Positions 15,435 to 25,519 of a stretch of DNA of 64,000 nt are shown piece by piece. The stretch spans positions 1,550,001 through 1,614,000 of the forward strand of contig NZ_BMRB01000001.1 in NCBI RefSeq assembly GCF_014648415.1, given 5' to 3'. Each line of letters opens with the position of its first letter. Position 1 is the first letter of the stretch. Below the pieces are notes generated by a model. It was given only the letters and a program-made list of their open reading frames with translations, had not been told where the DNA came from and did no database searches. The DNA is from Actinokineospora fastidiosa (lineage in GTDB: Bacteria; Actinomycetota; Actinomycetes; Mycobacteriales; Pseudonocardiaceae). The translations under genes were made by a program, and so were the position numbers.

Positions 15435-16172
15435 GTGACTCGCCGCATTGCCCGCCTCTTATCCGTGGTCCCGGTGGTCATCGCCACCGTGCTCGCGACC
15501 ATGGTCCTGACCTCGGCCCCGGCCACCGCCGACGGCTGCTACACCTGGGGCCGCACCCTGTCCCAGGGCATGTCCGGGGAGGACGTCCGCCAGCTGCAGA
15601 TCCGGGTCTCCGGATACCCCGGCTACGGCGGCGTCCTGGCCCTCGACGGCGACTACGGCCCGGCCACCAAGGCCGCGGTCACCCGCTTCCAGCAGGCCTA
15701 CGGGCTCGGCGCCGACGGCGTGGCGGGCCCCAACACCTTCAACAAGATCTACGCGCTGCAGGACAGCGACTGCACCCCGGTGAACTTCTCCTACGCGGAG
15801 CTGAACAACTGCAACTCCACCTGGTCCGGCGGCGCGGTCTCGGCGTCGACCGCGAAGTTCAACGCGCTGGTGTCGATGTGGAAGCTGCAGGCGATGCGGC
15901 ACGCGCTCGGTGACGAGCCGATCCGGGTCACCAGCGGCTTCCGCAGCTACGCGTGCAACAGCGCCGTGGGCGGCGCGTCCAACAGCCGCCACCTCTACGG
16001 CGACGCCGTGGACCTCGGGTCCGGCCCGCACTCGCTGTGCACGCTGGCCAAGCGCGCCCGGTACCACGGGTTCAACGGGATCCTCGGCCCGGGCTACCCC
16101 GGCCACAACGACCACACCCACGTCGACCACCGGTCCAGCCGGTTCTGGGACGCCCCCAGCTGCGGGATCTGA
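15435..16172 (+). CDS. Secreted zinc D-Ala-D-Ala carboxypeptidase (M15 family) with peptidoglycan-binding domain
   Basis: 245 residues from GTG 15435, chosen because GGGAGGT is 5 bp upstream; a longer frame lacks such a site. Signal peptide about 1-32 (ending APATADG), PG_binding_1 domain about 40-105 (SGEDVRQLQIRVSG...GPNTFNKI) and an M15 catalytic domain about 118-245. Zinc ligands expected from the family are H186 and D193 (SRHLYGDAVDLG) with H229 (DHTHVD). It resembles the Streptomyces albus G carboxypeptidase that trims pentapeptides in cell-wall peptidoglycan. It is divergent from the toxin cassette and has its own terminator. Confidence 0.9.
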   Translation: MTRRIARLLSVVPVVIATVLATMVLTSAPATADGCYTWGRTLSQGMSGEDVRQLQIRVSGYPGYGGVLALDGDYGPATKAAVTRFQQAYGLGADGVAGPNTFNKIYALQDSDCTPVNFSYAELNNCNSTWSGGAVSASTAKFNALVSMWKLQAMRHALGDEPIRVTSGFRSYACNSAVGGASNSRHLYGDAVDLGSGPHSLCTLAKRARYHGFNGILGPGYPGHNDHTHVDHRSSRFWDAPSCGI

Positions 16173-16177
16173 AGCGG

Positions 16178-16213
16178 CGGCGGCCACCGGGAACCGCCGT
16201 CCGGTGGCCGCCG
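16178..16213. terminator. Terminator hairpin after the carboxypeptidase gene
   Basis: A 13-bp perfect stem, CGGCGGCCACCGG (16178-16190) with 16201-16213 and a 10-nt loop, begins 6 bp after the stop codon. There is no T run after it. Confidence 0.65.
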
Positions 16214-16251
16214 TCTCACCCGCACGGTCGACAGGGTGAAAGGTGGAAGCG

Positions 16252-16602
16252 GTGGGTCAGTTCAAAGTCGAACCGGACGAGCTGCGGGGCTATAGCGAGC
16301 TGATGACGCGCAACGCCCAGCACTTCCTGACGATCAAGCAGCACGCCGTGGCCAAGGGCGGCGACACCGCGGGCTTCACCGGCCTGCTGACCCTGCTGCA
16401 CCCGGTCGTCACCGGCATCGCCAACCTCTACGGCGAGACCCTTGACTTCGCCAACCGCGTGATGACCAAGGACGCCGACAGCCTCGTGCAGGCCGCGGAG
16501 GCCTACCGCAGGACCGACACGAGCAGCGGCGAGCGGCTGAACCTGATCGAGCAGGGCCTGAACACCCTGCCCGGCGTGACCGTGGCGGGCGGTGGCCGAT
16601 GA
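16252..16602 (+). CDS. EspC-like T7SS partner protein, second cassette
   Basis: 116 residues from GTG 16252, chosen over GTG 16243 because GAAAGGTGGA is then correctly spaced. The chain is helical (VEPDELRGYSELMTRNAQHFLTI; then TLLHPVVTGIANLYGETLDF; then ADSLVQAAEAYRRTD) with an EspC-like layout and a Y-x-x-x-D signal (YRRTD). It overlaps the next gene by 4 bp (ATGA), matching the organisation of the other EspC-like/WXG pairs in this window. Confidence 0.65.
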   Translation: MGQFKVEPDELRGYSELMTRNAQHFLTIKQHAVAKGGDTAGFTGLLTLLHPVVTGIANLYGETLDFANRVMTKDADSLVQAAEAYRRTDTSSGERLNLIEQGLNTLPGVTVAGGGR

Positions 16603-17516
16603 CCTACGCCGACGTGGAGGACCCCGCCGCCGCGCTCAGCGCGGCCGCCGAGGACCGGCCGGGCAGGCAGTCCACCAAGGAGCTGATCGAGAAGGCGGGC
16701 TGGAAGATCCAGGGCGTCAACTGGATCTACGAGCAGGTCACCGGCGAGAACCTCCTCGACGCCCTGATCAAGCCGCTGCTCGGCGACTTCGAGAAGATCG
16801 ACGCCAACGCCCACGCCTGGAACCAGGTCGGCAAGGCGCTCGACTCCGTGCGCCGCAACCTCGACGGCGGCGCCGACCAGCTCGGCCAGCACTGGGAGGG
16901 CGACGCCGCGGCCAGCTTCCGCCGCCGCATGGACACCATGTGGGCGATCGCCATCGAGGCGGACTCGCAGGTGGCGCGCATCATCGGCGACCGGTTCAAG
17001 TCGATGGCCAACACCTGCCGCACCGCGTGCGGCCTGGCGCTGACGCTGCTGGACAAGCTCGTCGGCAAGCTGATGGAAGCGATCATGACCGCCGCCATCC
17101 CGGTCGTCGGCTGGGGCCGCGCGGTGTGGATGGTTTACGACGCGATCGAGCTCGCCGACGCCATCCGCAAGATCATCATCTCGATCCAGACGCTCATCGA
17201 GGGCGTGCAGGGCATGGTCGACGGCATCGTCGCGATGGGCACGGCCCTGATGAAGCTCAAGGACGTCCGCGACGTCAACGACCTCCTGGACGTGGTCGAC
17301 GGCTACCAGGAGGGCCAGGAGAAGTACAACGACGGCAAGGCGGCCGTCAAGTCCGGCGCCATCGGCGTCGGGATGAGCGCATGGGGGATCAGGGGCAAGT
17401 ACAACAACGTGGCCAACGGCAGGCCCGCGCCCACCGCGCCCGCGCCGCCGCCCCCGCCCGCCCCCGCGCCGCCGCCCGCCCCGCCCGCGGGCGCGACCAC
17501 CGGGGCGCGGCCATGA
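16599..17516 (+). CDS. WXG-type T7SS substrate with hydrophobic middle and Pro-rich tail
   Basis: 305 residues. The region around residues 70-125 has the WXG hairpin (LGQHWEGDAAASFRRRMDTM, with WEG). Residues about 140-220 are strongly amphipathic or hydrophobic (IMTAAIPVVGWGRAVWMVYDAIELADAI and TLIEGVQGMVDGIVAMGTALM). The last 35 residues are a Pro/Ala tail. It resembles the carrier in the toxin cassette but carries no toxin domain I can name. It is translationally coupled to both neighbours (ATGA overlaps at each end). Confidence 0.65.
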   Translation: MTYADVEDPAAALSAAAEDRPGRQSTKELIEKAGWKIQGVNWIYEQVTGENLLDALIKPLLGDFEKIDANAHAWNQVGKALDSVRRNLDGGADQLGQHWEGDAAASFRRRMDTMWAIAIEADSQVARIIGDRFKSMANTCRTACGLALTLLDKLVGKLMEAIMTAAIPVVGWGRAVWMVYDAIELADAIRKIIISIQTLIEGVQGMVDGIVAMGTALMKLKDVRDVNDLLDVVDGYQEGQEKYNDGKAAVKSGAIGVGMSAWGIRGKYNNVANGRPAPTAPAPPPPPAPAPPPAPPAGATTGARP

Positions 17517-17941
17517 CCTTCCCCTACGACAAGGCCAGGCTCGACGCCCTCGTGGCCGATGTGGACGCCCGCATCGCCAACGTCGAGCGCACCGCCGTCG
17601 AGGCGGCCGCGGTCGGCAACCGCGCCCCCGGACTGTCCGAGAAGGACATCGCCGAGATCGAGCGGCACGCCCTGGGTCCCAACGCCCCCAAGGAGATGCG
17701 CGAGATGGTGCAGCGCATCAAGGCGGGCGAGCTGTCCTGGGACGACGTCCTCTCCGGACGCGCGCTCGACGACGAGGGCGTGCAGAAGGCGATGGCCGCC
17801 AACCTCGACGGCCTGCGCCAGGCACACGACGCCATCCGCGAGGGCCAGGACCCGCAGGACGTGATCGACGCCCTCGGCGCGGCCCCCCGCCGCACCGACG
17901 ACGACCCCGACGGCGGCGGCATCATGCGCGAGGCCTGGTAG
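17513..17941 (+). CDS. Hypothetical helical acidic protein of the second T7SS cassette
   Basis: 142 residues from ATG 17513, which overlaps the preceding stop by 4 bp; longer frames upstream lie inside the WXG gene. It is hydrophilic and helical, with a first helix YDKARLDALVADVDARIANVERTA and a segment AGELSWDDVLSGRALDDEGVQKAM, ending in an acidic stretch and a hydrophobic tip (DDDPDGGGIMREAW). No catalytic motif or membrane segment is seen. It occupies the place where the first cassette has its toxin; it could be a chaperone or adaptor. I do not recognise the family. Confidence 0.6.
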   Translation: MTFPYDKARLDALVADVDARIANVERTAVEAAAVGNRAPGLSEKDIAEIERHALGPNAPKEMREMVQRIKAGELSWDDVLSGRALDDEGVQKAMAANLDGLRQAHDAIREGQDPQDVIDALGAAPRRTDDDPDGGGIMREAW

Positions 17942-17953
17942 GACCTGCGACGG

Positions 17954-17977
17954 CCCCGGTCGGACGCCCGACCGGGG
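17954..17977. terminator. Hairpin between convergent genes
   Basis: CCCCGGTCGG (17954-17963), a 4-nt loop and its perfect complement (17968-17977), 12 bp after the stop of the plus-strand cassette and before the end of the convergent scramblase-like gene. No T run follows. Confidence 0.6.
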
Positions 17978-18048
17978 CGAACGCCACGGCTGCGATCCGC
18001 CGCGCCTCGGGCGCGACCGGACGCCCGACGGGCGCGCCTACCGGTCGG

Positions 18049-18591
18049 CTACGCCTTGTTGCCCATGCCGGACACGACGGTGTACGCCAGTCCCGCCGCG
18101 ATCGCCAGCAGCCGCGCGGGCCCCTGCGCCTCGGGCCGCGGCCAGAGCGTGTTGCGCCGCACCCGCTGCCCGTCCCGCTTGGCCACCTCGCCGTAGCGGA
18201 AGGCGGCGTGGTCGCCGAACGCACCCAGCGGGCGCCCGTCCGGATCGGCGAACTCGATCGACCCGGCCATGCGGCGCACCATGGTCCCGACCTCGCGCCC
18301 GTGCGGGTCGGCCACGCCCACCCGCCCCGCGCCGAGCCAGGTGAAACCCTTGCTGATCCGCAGCGCCTCCCGCCCGTCCGGCAGGGTGACGGCGAGGTCG
18401 TACGGGGTCGTCCCGGCCTCGCCCAGCATCCTGACCGCGCCGAGCAGCCCCGGGCCCTTGCGGTCGCGCACCCGGGCCAGCAGCCGCCCGCCCTCGTCGT
18501 AGGCGTCCACCGCGAACGAGGTGTTGAAGAACGACTTGCGCATGCCGATGTCCTGCTCGATCAGCAGCGCGGGCGCGGAGAAGAGATCCAC
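18049..18591 (-). CDS. Phospholipid scramblase-related / LURP-one-like protein
   Basis: 180 residues beginning MDLFSAPALLIEQ. The chain is mostly short beta strands with turns such as YDEGGRLLARVRDRKGPG, LPDGREALRISKGFTWLGAGRVGVADPHGREVG and ADPDGRPLGAF, typical of the Tubby-C/LURP-one/scramblase-like barrel, and ends with one hydrophobic helix (PARLLAIAAGLAYTVV) that may anchor it. Bacterial members have no established activity. It stands alone between the second T7SS cassette and the str operon, transcribed away from rpsL. Confidence 0.7.
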   Translation of the reverse strand: MDLFSAPALLIEQDIGMRKSFFNTSFAVDAYDEGGRLLARVRDRKGPGLLGAVRMLGEAGTTPYDLAVTLPDGREALRISKGFTWLGAGRVGVADPHGREVGTMVRRMAGSIEFADPDGRPLGAFGDHAAFRYGEVAKRDGQRVRRNTLWPRPEAQGPARLLAIAAGLAYTVVSGMGNKA

Positions 18592-19177
18592 GCCCGCACG
18601 GTACCGCCTCGGCCGCCGCCGATCCGGGGCGTTCGGCCGCAGGCCCGCACGTCCACGATCGTGGCGGGCAGACTGCTGTCACCCGACCCGGCGGAGCGCA
18701 TGCTCCGCCAGCGGCTCGGGCTGCCTATCGTGGCGACGCGTTCCGATAACCTGACGCCTGACCTGCGTCGACGCCCTTCGTGCCAGTCCGTTTCGCCCGG
18801 AACGCCCTCAGCATGGCGTGCTATGTCCTTCGCCACACTCGGGCACGGTCTTCGGCGTGTCCCGCGTTGTACCCGCGGCGAGTAGCCCGGTTGGCGGTAC
18901 CCCCGTTTTGACCCCGCCCGCGCGGGGACGGTATCTTTGCTACTCGTGCCCGACCTATGTCGGGTCGGTCCGTGTGCCTGTGCCGTGCGGTTCGCCTGCG
19001 AAGGCGGCCTCCTGCACCAGTCGCCGGAGGAACCTTCCGAACCCGTGGGGATCCGTTCTCCCTCGGGTGCTTCGGGGAAGGGCGGCGACACGCCCGACCT
19101 CGGGGTACGGGCGGACATGCAGGAACCCGCTAGCAAACAGGCGCCCAGCCAGGGCGCGACAGGAAGAAAGCCGGTCT
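18592..19177 (+). promoter_or_regulatory. str operon promoter and long leader
   Basis: A 586-bp gap with no gene. The rpsL promoter is TTGACC at 18908-18913, an 18-bp spacer and TATCTT at 18932-18937, giving a leader of about 230 nt. Just after the start point is a hairpin, CCCGAC (18949-18954) with GTCGGG (18959-18964). The same hexamers and spacing occur upstream of rplM. Nothing recognisable was seen in 18592-18900 beyond probable promoter space for the divergent gene. Confidence 0.7.
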
Positions 19178-19552
19178 ATGCCCACGATCCAGCAGCTGGT
19201 CCGCAAGGGCCGCCAGGACAAGGTCGCCAAGCAGAAGACTGCGGCTCTCAAGGGGAGCCCGCAGCGTCGTGGTGTGTGCACGCGCGTCTACACCACTACC
19301 CCGAAGAAGCCGAACTCCGCGCTCCGCAAGGTCGCTCGCGTGAAGCTGACCAGCGGTATCGAGGTCACCGCCTACATCCCGGGTGAGGGTCACAACCTCC
19401 AGGAGCACTCGATGGTGCTCGTCCGCGGCGGGCGTGTGAAGGACCTCCCCGGCGTTCGCTACAAGATCATCCGTGGCTCGCTGGACACGCAGGGCGTGAA
19501 GAACCGCAAGCAGGCGCGCAGCCGCTACGGCGCGAAGAAGGAGAAGAGCTGA
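19178..19552 (+). CDS. rpsL: 30S ribosomal protein S12
   Basis: 124 residues, the exact family length, from ATG 19178; the longer open frame upstream is the leader. It sits at the decoding centre. The [10 protein letters not shown] loop with K43 and the GGRVKDLPG loop with K88 are wild type, so no streptomycin-resistance substitution is present at those sites. First gene of the str operon, followed 1 bp later by rpsG. Confidence 0.98.
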   Translation: MPTIQQLVRKGRQDKVAKQKTAALKGSPQRRGVCTRVYTTTPKKPNSALRKVARVKLTSGIEVTAYIPGEGHNLQEHSMVLVRGGRVKDLPGVRYKIIRGSLDTQGVKNRKQARSRYGAKKEKS

Positions 19553-19553
19553 C

Positions 19554-20024
19554 ATGCCCCGCAAGGGACCGGCCCCGAAGCGGCCGCTCATCTCTGACCC
19601 GGTGTACAGCTCGCCGCTGGTCACCCAGTTGATCAACAAGGTCCTGGTCGACGGCAAGCGGTCCGTCGCCGAGCGGATCGTGTACGGCGCCCTCGAGGGC
19701 GCCCGCGACAAGACCGGCACCGACCCCGTCGTCACCCTCAAGCGCGCGCTGGACAACGTCCGGCCGACCATCGAGGTGAAGTCCCGCCGCGTCGGCGGCG
19801 CCACCTACCAGGTGCCGATCGAGGTCAAGCCCGGCCGCTCCACCACGCTGGCGCTGCGCTGGCTGGTGACGTTCTCCCGGGCCCGTCGCGAGAAGACCAT
19901 GGTCGAGCGCCTGATGAACGAGCTGCTCGACGCCTCCAACGGGCTCGGCGCCAGCGTCAAGCGCCGCGAGGACACGCACAAGATGGCGGAGTCCAACAAG
20001 GCCTTCGCTCATTACCGCTGGTAA
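19554..20024 (+). CDS. rpsG: 30S ribosomal protein S7
   Basis: 156 residues, full length, starting [11 protein letters not shown] as in other actinobacteria. It nucleates the head of the 30S subunit by binding the 3' major domain of 16S rRNA. It lies between rpsL (1-bp gap) and fusA (39-bp gap) in the conserved str order. Confidence 0.98.
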   Translation: MPRKGPAPKRPLISDPVYSSPLVTQLINKVLVDGKRSVAERIVYGALEGARDKTGTDPVVTLKRALDNVRPTIEVKSRRVGGATYQVPIEVKPGRSTTLALRWLVTFSRARREKTMVERLMNELLDASNGLGASVKRREDTHKMAESNKAFAHYRW

Positions 20025-20063
20025 GACCAGTAGCTGATTTCAGATAGGACAGGGGAAACACCC

Positions 20064-22163
20064 GTGGCACTCGACGTGCTGACCGACCTGGCCAAGGTCC
20101 GCAACATCGGGATCATGGCCCACATCGATGCGGGCAAGACGACCACGACCGAGCGGATCCTGTTCTACACCGGGATCAGCTACAAGATCGGCGAGGTCCA
20201 CGACGGCGCCGCGGTCATGGACTGGATGGAGCAGGAGCAGGAGCGGGGGATCACCATCACCTCCGCGGCCACCACCTGCTTCTGGAAAGACCACCAGATC
20301 AACATCATCGACACCCCCGGGCACGTCGACTTCACCGTCGAGGTCGAGCGCTCGCTGCGCGTCCTCGACGGCGCGGTCGCCGTGTTCGACGGCAAGGAGG
20401 GTGTCGAGCCCCAGTCCGAGCAGGTCTGGCGCCAGGCCACCAAGTACGACGTCCCGCGCATCTGCTTCGTCAACAAGATGGACAAGCTCGGCGCGGACTT
20501 CTACTTCACCGTGCGGACCATCTCCGAGCGCCTCGGCGCCAAGCCGCTGCCCATCCAGATCCCGATCGGGTCCGAGTCCGAGTTCATCGGCGTGGTCGAC
20601 CTGGTCGAGATGCGGGCGCTGACCTGGCGCGGCGAGGTCCAGAAGGGCGAGGACTACACGGTCGAGGAGATCCCGGCCGACCTCGCCGAGAAGGCCGCGG
20701 AGTACCGCGAGGCCCTCGTCGAGGCCGTCGCCGAGACCGACGACGACCTGATGGAGCGCTACCTCGGCGGCGAGGAGCTGACGGTCGCCGAGATCAAGGC
20801 GGGCATCCGCAAGATCGTGACCGAGGGCTCGGCCTACCCGGTGCTGTGCGGCTCGGCGTTCAAGAACAAGGGCGTGCAGCCCATGCTCGACGCCGTGGTC
20901 GACTACCTGCCGTCGCCGCTGGACGTCCCGCCGGTCGAGGGCACGCTGCAGGACGGGGAGACCCCCGCCACCCGCGCCGCCTCCGCCGACGAGCCGTTCT
21001 CCGGCCTCGCCTTCAAGATCGCGGTCCACCCGTTCTTCGGCAAGCTGACCTACGTCCGGGTGTACTCGGGCAAGGTCGACTCCGGGTCCCAGGTCATCAA
21101 CTCGACCAAGGACCGCAAGGAGCGCATCGGGAAGATGTTCCAGATGCACGCCAACAAGGAGAACCCGGTCACCGAGGCGCGCGCTGGCCACATCTACGCG
21201 GTCATCGGCCTGAAGGACACGACCACCGGCGACACGCTCTGCGACCCGCAGAACCCGATCGTGCTGGAGTCGATGACCTTCCCGGACCCGGTCATCCAGG
21301 TCGCCATCGAGCCCAAGACGAAGGCCGACCAGGAGAAGCTCTCCCTGGCGATCCAGAAGCTGGCCGAGGAGGACCCCACCTTCAAGGTCAACCTCGACGA
21401 GGAGACCGGCCAGACGATCATCGCGGGCATGGGCGAGCTCCACCTGGACATCCTGGTGGACCGCATGCGCCGCGAGTTCAAGGTCGAGGCCAACATCGGC
21501 CGCCCGCAGGTGGCCTACCGCGAGACGATCCGCCGCCCGGTCGAGAAGTTCGAGTACACCCACAAGAAGCAGACGGGTGGCTCGGGCCAGTTCGCCAAGG
21601 TGATCATCGCGCTGGAGCCGCTGAACACCGCGGACGGCGCGCTGTACGAGTTCGACAACAAGGTCACCGGTGGTCGCGTCCCGCGGGAGTACATCCCCTC
21701 GGTGGACGCGGGCGCGCAGGACGCCATGCAGTACGGCGTGCTGGCGGGCTACCCGCTGGTCGGCCTGAAGCTGACCCTGCTGGACGGGGCCTACCACGAG
21801 GTCGACTCGTCCGAAATGGCCTTCAAGGTCGCGGGTTCGATGGCGCTCAAGGAAGCCGCCCGCAAGGCGGACCCCGCGCTGCTCGAGCCGATGATGGCGG
21901 TCGAGGTGACCACGCCCGACGAGTACATGGGCACGGTCACCGGCGACCTGAACTCCCGCCGCGGCCAGATCCAGGCCATGGAGGAGCGCGGCGGCGCCCG
22001 CATCGTGAAGGCACTCGTTCCGCTGTCGGAGATGTTCGGCTACGTCGGCGACCTGCGGTCGAAGACCCAGGGCCGGGCGAACTACTCGATGGTGTTCGAC
22101 TCCTACGCCGAGGTTCCCACGAACGTGGCGAAGGAGATCATCGCAAAGGCTACGGGGGAGTGA
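20064..22163 (+). CDS. fusA: Translation elongation factor G
   Basis: 699 residues from GTG 20064 with ACAGGGGAAA upstream. The GTPase P-loop AHIDAGKTT is at residues 19-27, with [11 protein letters not shown] (switch I), DTPGHVDFT (G3) and NKMDKLGAD (G4). Domains II-V are complete ([41 protein letters not shown]). It drives translocation of tRNA-mRNA on the ribosome. Part of the str operon. Confidence 0.98.
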   Translation: MALDVLTDLAKVRNIGIMAHIDAGKTTTTERILFYTGISYKIGEVHDGAAVMDWMEQEQERGITITSAATTCFWKDHQINIIDTPGHVDFTVEVERSLRVLDGAVAVFDGKEGVEPQSEQVWRQATKYDVPRICFVNKMDKLGADFYFTVRTISERLGAKPLPIQIPIGSESEFIGVVDLVEMRALTWRGEVQKGEDYTVEEIPADLAEKAAEYREALVEAVAETDDDLMERYLGGEELTVAEIKAGIRKIVTEGSAYPVLCGSAFKNKGVQPMLDAVVDYLPSPLDVPPVEGTLQDGETPATRAASADEPFSGLAFKIAVHPFFGKLTYVRVYSGKVDSGSQVINSTKDRKERIGKMFQMHANKENPVTEARAGHIYAVIGLKDTTTGDTLCDPQNPIVLESMTFPDPVIQVAIEPKTKADQEKLSLAIQKLAEEDPTFKVNLDEETGQTIIAGMGELHLDILVDRMRREFKVEANIGRPQVAYRETIRRPVEKFEYTHKKQTGGSGQFAKVIIALEPLNTADGALYEFDNKVTGGRVPREYIPSVDAGAQDAMQYGVLAGYPLVGLKLTLLDGAYHEVDSSEMAFKVAGSMALKEAARKADPALLEPMMAVEVTTPDEYMGTVTGDLNSRRGQIQAMEERGGARIVKALVPLSEMFGYVGDLRSKTQGRANYSMVFDSYAEVPTNVAKEIIAKATGE

Positions 22164-22197
22164 CCCACCGGAGCTCCGCACAGTAAGTGCGGGCTCT

Positions 22198-22213
22198 CCG
22201 GGGAGCTCCCCGG
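22198..22213. other. Perfect palindrome in the fusA-tuf gap
   Basis: CCGGGGAGCTCCCCGG is a 16-bp palindrome in the 146-bp gap between fusA and tuf; a partly overlapping imperfect inverted repeat precedes it (GGAGCTCCGCAC with GTGCGGGCTCTCC). It may be an RNA structure that slows readthrough or a processing site. A weak -10-like TAGCGT lies at 22259-22264. Confidence 0.4.
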
Positions 22214-22309
22214 GGTCCGCACATCGACCCTGATGGACCGCTGGTGGGCGTGGACGGATAGCGTCTGCGCCCACAGCGGACAAGCAACCCAGTCCAGGAG
22301 GACAGTCCA

Positions 22310-23503
22310 GTGGCTAAGGCCAAGTTCGAGCGGACCAAGCCGCACGTCAACATCGGCACCATTGGTCACATCGACCATGGCAAGACCACGCTGACCGCGG
22401 CGATCTCCAAGGTCCTGCACGACAAGTACCCGGACCTGAACCCCTTCACGCCGTTCGACGAGATCGACAAGGCGCCGGAGGAGAAGCAGCGCGGCATCAC
22501 CATCTCGATCGCTCACATCGAGTACCAGACCGAGAAGCGCCACTACGCGCACGTCGACTGCCCGGGTCACGCTGACTACGTCAAGAACATGATCACCGGT
22601 GCGGCCCAGATGGACGGCGCGATCCTCGTGGTCGCCGCCACCGACGGCCCGATGCCGCAGACGCGTGAGCACGTGCTGCTCGCCCGTCAGGTCGGTGTGC
22701 CCTACATCGTCGTCGCCCTGAACAAGGCCGACATGGTCGACGACGAGGAGATCCTGGAGCTCGTCGAGCTCGAGGTGCGCGAGCTGCTGTCCGCGCAGGA
22801 CTTCCCGGGCGACGACCTGCCGGTCGTGCGCGTCTCCGCGCTGAAGGCCCTCGAGGGCGACGCCGAGTGGGGCGCCCGCCTGCTGGAGCTCATGGACGCG
22901 GTCGACGAGAACATCCCGCAGCCCGAGCGCGAGACCGACAAGCCCTTCCTCATGCCCGTCGAGGACGTCTTCACGATCACCGGCCGCGGCACCGTCGCGA
23001 CCGGCCGCATCGAGCGCGGCGTCATCAACGTCAACGAGGAGGTGGAGATCGTCGGCATCAAGGACAAGGCGCAGAAGACCACCGTCACCGGTGTCGAGAT
23101 GTTCCGCAAGCTCCTCGACCAGGGCCAGGCGGGCGACAACGTCGGTCTGCTGCTGCGCGGCATCAAGCGCGAGGACATCGAGCGCGGCCAGGTCATCGTG
23201 AAGCCGGGCACCACGACCCCGCACACCGAGTTCGAGGCCCAGGTCGTCATCCTGAGCAAGGACGAGGGCGGCCGTCACACCCCGTTCTTCAACAACTACC
23301 GCCCGCAGTTCTACTTCCGCACCACCGACGTGACCGGCGTCGTGACCCTCCCCGAGGGCACCGAGATGGTCATGCCGGGCGACAACACCGCCATGTCGGT
23401 CAAGCTGATCCAGCCGATCGCCATGGACGAGGGTCTGCGCTTCGCCATCCGCGAGGGTGGCCGGACCGTCGGCGCGGGCCGCGTCACCAAGATCAACAAG
23501 TGA
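22310..23503 (+). CDS. tuf: Translation elongation factor Tu
   Basis: 397 residues from GTG 22310 with CAGGAGGACAG upstream. P-loop GHIDHGKTT (residues 19-27), [17 protein letters not shown] and NKADMVDD are intact; domains II and III are complete through the terminal [14 protein letters not shown]. It delivers aminoacyl-tRNA to the ribosome. Last gene of the str operon, separated from fusA by 146 bp and followed by a strong terminator. Confidence 0.98.
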   Translation: MAKAKFERTKPHVNIGTIGHIDHGKTTLTAAISKVLHDKYPDLNPFTPFDEIDKAPEEKQRGITISIAHIEYQTEKRHYAHVDCPGHADYVKNMITGAAQMDGAILVVAATDGPMPQTREHVLLARQVGVPYIVVALNKADMVDDEEILELVELEVRELLSAQDFPGDDLPVVRVSALKALEGDAEWGARLLELMDAVDENIPQPERETDKPFLMPVEDVFTITGRGTVATGRIERGVINVNEEVEIVGIKDKAQKTTVTGVEMFRKLLDQGQAGDNVGLLLRGIKREDIERGQVIVKPGTTTPHTEFEAQVVILSKDEGGRHTPFFNNYRPQFYFRTTDVTGVVTLPEGTEMVMPGDNTAMSVKLIQPIAMDEGLRFAIREGGRTVGAGRVTKINK

Positions 23504-23508
23504 CCTGG

Positions 23509-23540
23509 ACCGGGGTGGCCGTTAGTTCGGCCACCCCGGT
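23509..23540 (+). terminator. str operon terminator
   Basis: ACCGGGGTGGCCG (23509-23521) pairs perfectly with 23528-23540 (13 bp, 6-nt loop TTAGTT), starting 5 bp after the tuf stop and followed by TTGGTC. Confidence 0.85.
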
Positions 23541-23847
23541 TTGGTCTGCCATGCGAGCGTGTGGCATCCTTTACGGGTTGCTGATTCTGCGGCCGTCCCG
23601 AATGGGGCGGCCGTGGAATGAGAAGCCGGGGCCTTCACGGCCCTTCGGAACCGAAAGCCAGGTCCTGAGGTTCGGCCAAGGGACCGCTCTGTAGAAGCTC
23701 CGCGACACGCCCGACCGCGTGGACCGGGACGAGCAGGGCAGACGGCTTCCGACACCATTGACTTGTGAACAGGGAAGCGGCGCGGCACAGGCCCGGGGAA
23801 CCGGGCTCCCGCCGATGGATCGCAACGAAGAGGAACGGCAAGCCACC
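23541..23847 (+). promoter_or_regulatory. S10 operon promoter and structured leader
   Basis: Between the tuf terminator and rpsJ. A candidate promoter is TTGGTC at 23541-23546, an 18-bp spacer and CATCCT at 23565-23570, a weaker form of the rpsL/rplM arrangement. About 20 nt downstream is a hairpin, 23590-23599 with 23604-23613 (10 bp including one G-T pair, GAAT loop). The leader would be about 270 nt. In E. coli the S10 leader is controlled by L4; whether this one is regulated is unknown. Confidence 0.45.
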
Positions 23848-24153
23848 ATGGCGGGACAAAAGATCCGCATCCGGCTCAAGGCGTACGACCACGAGGCCAT
23901 TGACGCGTCCGCGCGCAAGATCGTGGAGACCGTGACGCGCACCGGCGCTCGGGTCGTCGGCCCCGTGCCGCTGCCCACCGAGAAGAACGTCTACTGCGTC
24001 ATCCGCTCGCCGCACAAGTACAAGGACTCGCGCGAGCACTTCGAGATGCGCACGCACAAGCGGCTGATCGACATCCTCGACCCGACGCCCAAGACGGTGG
24101 ACGCGCTCATGCGCATCGACCTGCCTGCCAGCGTCGACGTCAACATCCAGTAA
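23848..24153 (+). CDS. rpsJ: 30S ribosomal protein S10
   Basis: 101 residues, full family length, from ATG 23848 ([22 protein letters not shown]). The longer frame upstream is leader sequence. S10 sits in the 30S head and, in other bacteria, also pairs with NusB in antitermination. First gene of the S10 operon. Confidence 0.98.
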   Translation: MAGQKIRIRLKAYDHEAIDASARKIVETVTRTGARVVGPVPLPTEKNVYCVIRSPHKYKDSREHFEMRTHKRLIDILDPTPKTVDALMRIDLPASVDVNIQ

Positions 24154-24186
24154 GCGCGCGCGGCGAGGCGGAGAGTAACGAGAGCC

Positions 24187-24837
24187 ATGTCTGACAGGCA
24201 GATGAAGGGAATCCTGGGCACCAAGCTCGGGATGACCCAGGTCTTCGACGAGAACAACCGGATCGTCCCGGTGACCGTCGTGAAGGCCGGACCCAACGTG
24301 GTCACCCAGGTCCGCAGCCAGGAGAAGGACGGCTACGCCGCGGTTCAGCTCGCGTTCGGCGCCATCGCGCCGCGCAAGGTGAACAAGCCCGAGCGGGGCC
24401 ACTTCGACAAGGCCGGGGTCACCCCGCGCCGCTTCCTGGCCGAGCTGCGCACCGCCGACGCGGCCGACTACACCGTCGGCCAGGAGATCACCGCCGAGGT
24501 GTTCGAGCCGGGCGCCGTCATCGACGTGACCGGCACCACCAAGGGCAAGGGCACCGCAGGTGTCATGAAGCGCCACGGCTTCAAGGGCCTCGGCGCCTCC
24601 CACGGCACCCAGCGCAAGCACCGCTCCCCCGGTTCCATCGGCGGCTGCGCCACCCCCGGCCGCGTGTTCAAGGGCCTGCGCATGGCGGGCCGCATGGGCA
24701 ACGCCAGGGTGACCACCCAGAACCTGACCGTGCACCAGGTCGACGCCGACTCCGGCCTGATCCTGCTCAAGGGCGCCGTTCCCGGCCCCAAGGGCGGCCT
24801 GGTGTTCCTCAAGACCGCTGCGAAGGGCGGTGCCTGA
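24187..24837 (+). CDS. rplC: 50S ribosomal protein L3
   Basis: 216 residues ([27 protein letters not shown] at the N-terminus). The extended loop that reaches the peptidyl-transferase centre is present ([21 protein letters not shown]), including the Gln that is methylated in some bacteria. It binds 23S rRNA early in assembly. The last 8 bases overlap the annotated rplD start. Confidence 0.98.
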   Translation: MSDRQMKGILGTKLGMTQVFDENNRIVPVTVVKAGPNVVTQVRSQEKDGYAAVQLAFGAIAPRKVNKPERGHFDKAGVTPRRFLAELRTADAADYTVGQEITAEVFEPGAVIDVTGTTKGKGTAGVMKRHGFKGLGASHGTQRKHRSPGSIGGCATPGRVFKGLRMAGRMGNARVTTQNLTVHQVDADSGLILLKGAVPGPKGGLVFLKTAAKGGA

Positions 24838-25519
24838 GTTGACCAGCGTCGACATCAAGACCCCCGCCGGTGACACGGACGGCTCGGTCGAGCTGCCCGC
24901 CGAGATCTTCGACGTGCAGGCGAACGTCGCCCTGATGCACCAGGTCGTCGTGGCCCAGCAGGCCGCGGCCCGCCAGGGCACGCACGCGACGAAGACCCGC
25001 GGCGAGGTGTCCGGCGGCGGCAAGAAGCCCTACCGCCAGAAGGGCACCGGCCGCGCCCGCCAGGGCTCGACCCGTGCGCCGCAGTTCGTCGGCGGCGGCG
25101 TCGTGCACGGCCCCCAGCCGCGCGACTACACCCAGCGCACCCCCAAGAAGATGAAGGCCGCCGCGCTGCGCGGCGCCCTCTCCGACCGGGCTCGCGCAGG
25201 CCAGCTGCACATCGTGTCGGCACTGGTCGACGGGGACACCCCCTCCACCAAGACCGCGCGCAAGCTGCTGGAGGCGGTGACCTCCGCGCGCCGCGTGCTG
25301 GTCGTGCTGACCCGCGACGAGGACGTCGCCTGGGTGTCGGTGCGCAACCTGCCGCACGTGCACGTCATCGCGCCTGACCAGCTGAACACCCTGGACGTCC
25401 TGGTGAACGACGACATCGTCTTCTCCAAGACCGCCTATGACGCCTTCCTCGCCGGTCCGGTCAAGGTCGCCAAGGCCAAGGCCACCTCAGCGGAAGCCCA
25501 GTCGGAGGAGGACAAGTGA
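24830..25519 (+). CDS. rplD: 50S ribosomal protein L4
   Basis: 229 residues from GTG 24830; TTG 24839 in the same frame is an alternative start that fits the AAGGGCGG ribosome site equally well and would remove three residues. The exit-tunnel loop is present ([24 protein letters not shown]). L4 lines the peptide tunnel where macrolides act and regulates the S10 operon in some bacteria. The C-terminus has a short Lys/Ala/Glu tail. Its stop overlaps the rplW start. Confidence 0.97.
   Translation: MPELTSVDIKTPAGDTDGSVELPAEIFDVQANVALMHQVVVAQQAAARQGTHATKTRGEVSGGGKKPYRQKGTGRARQGSTRAPQFVGGGVVHGPQPRDYTQRTPKKMKAAALRGALSDRARAGQLHIVSALVDGDTPSTKTARKLLEAVTSARRVLVVLTRDEDVAWVSVRNLPHVHVIAPDQLNTLDVLVNDDIVFSKTAYDAFLAGPVKVAKAKATSAEAQSEEDK

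Noticed and set aside
19178..19552. A streptomycin-resistance change in rpsL
   Set aside because: K43 and K88 are both wild type.
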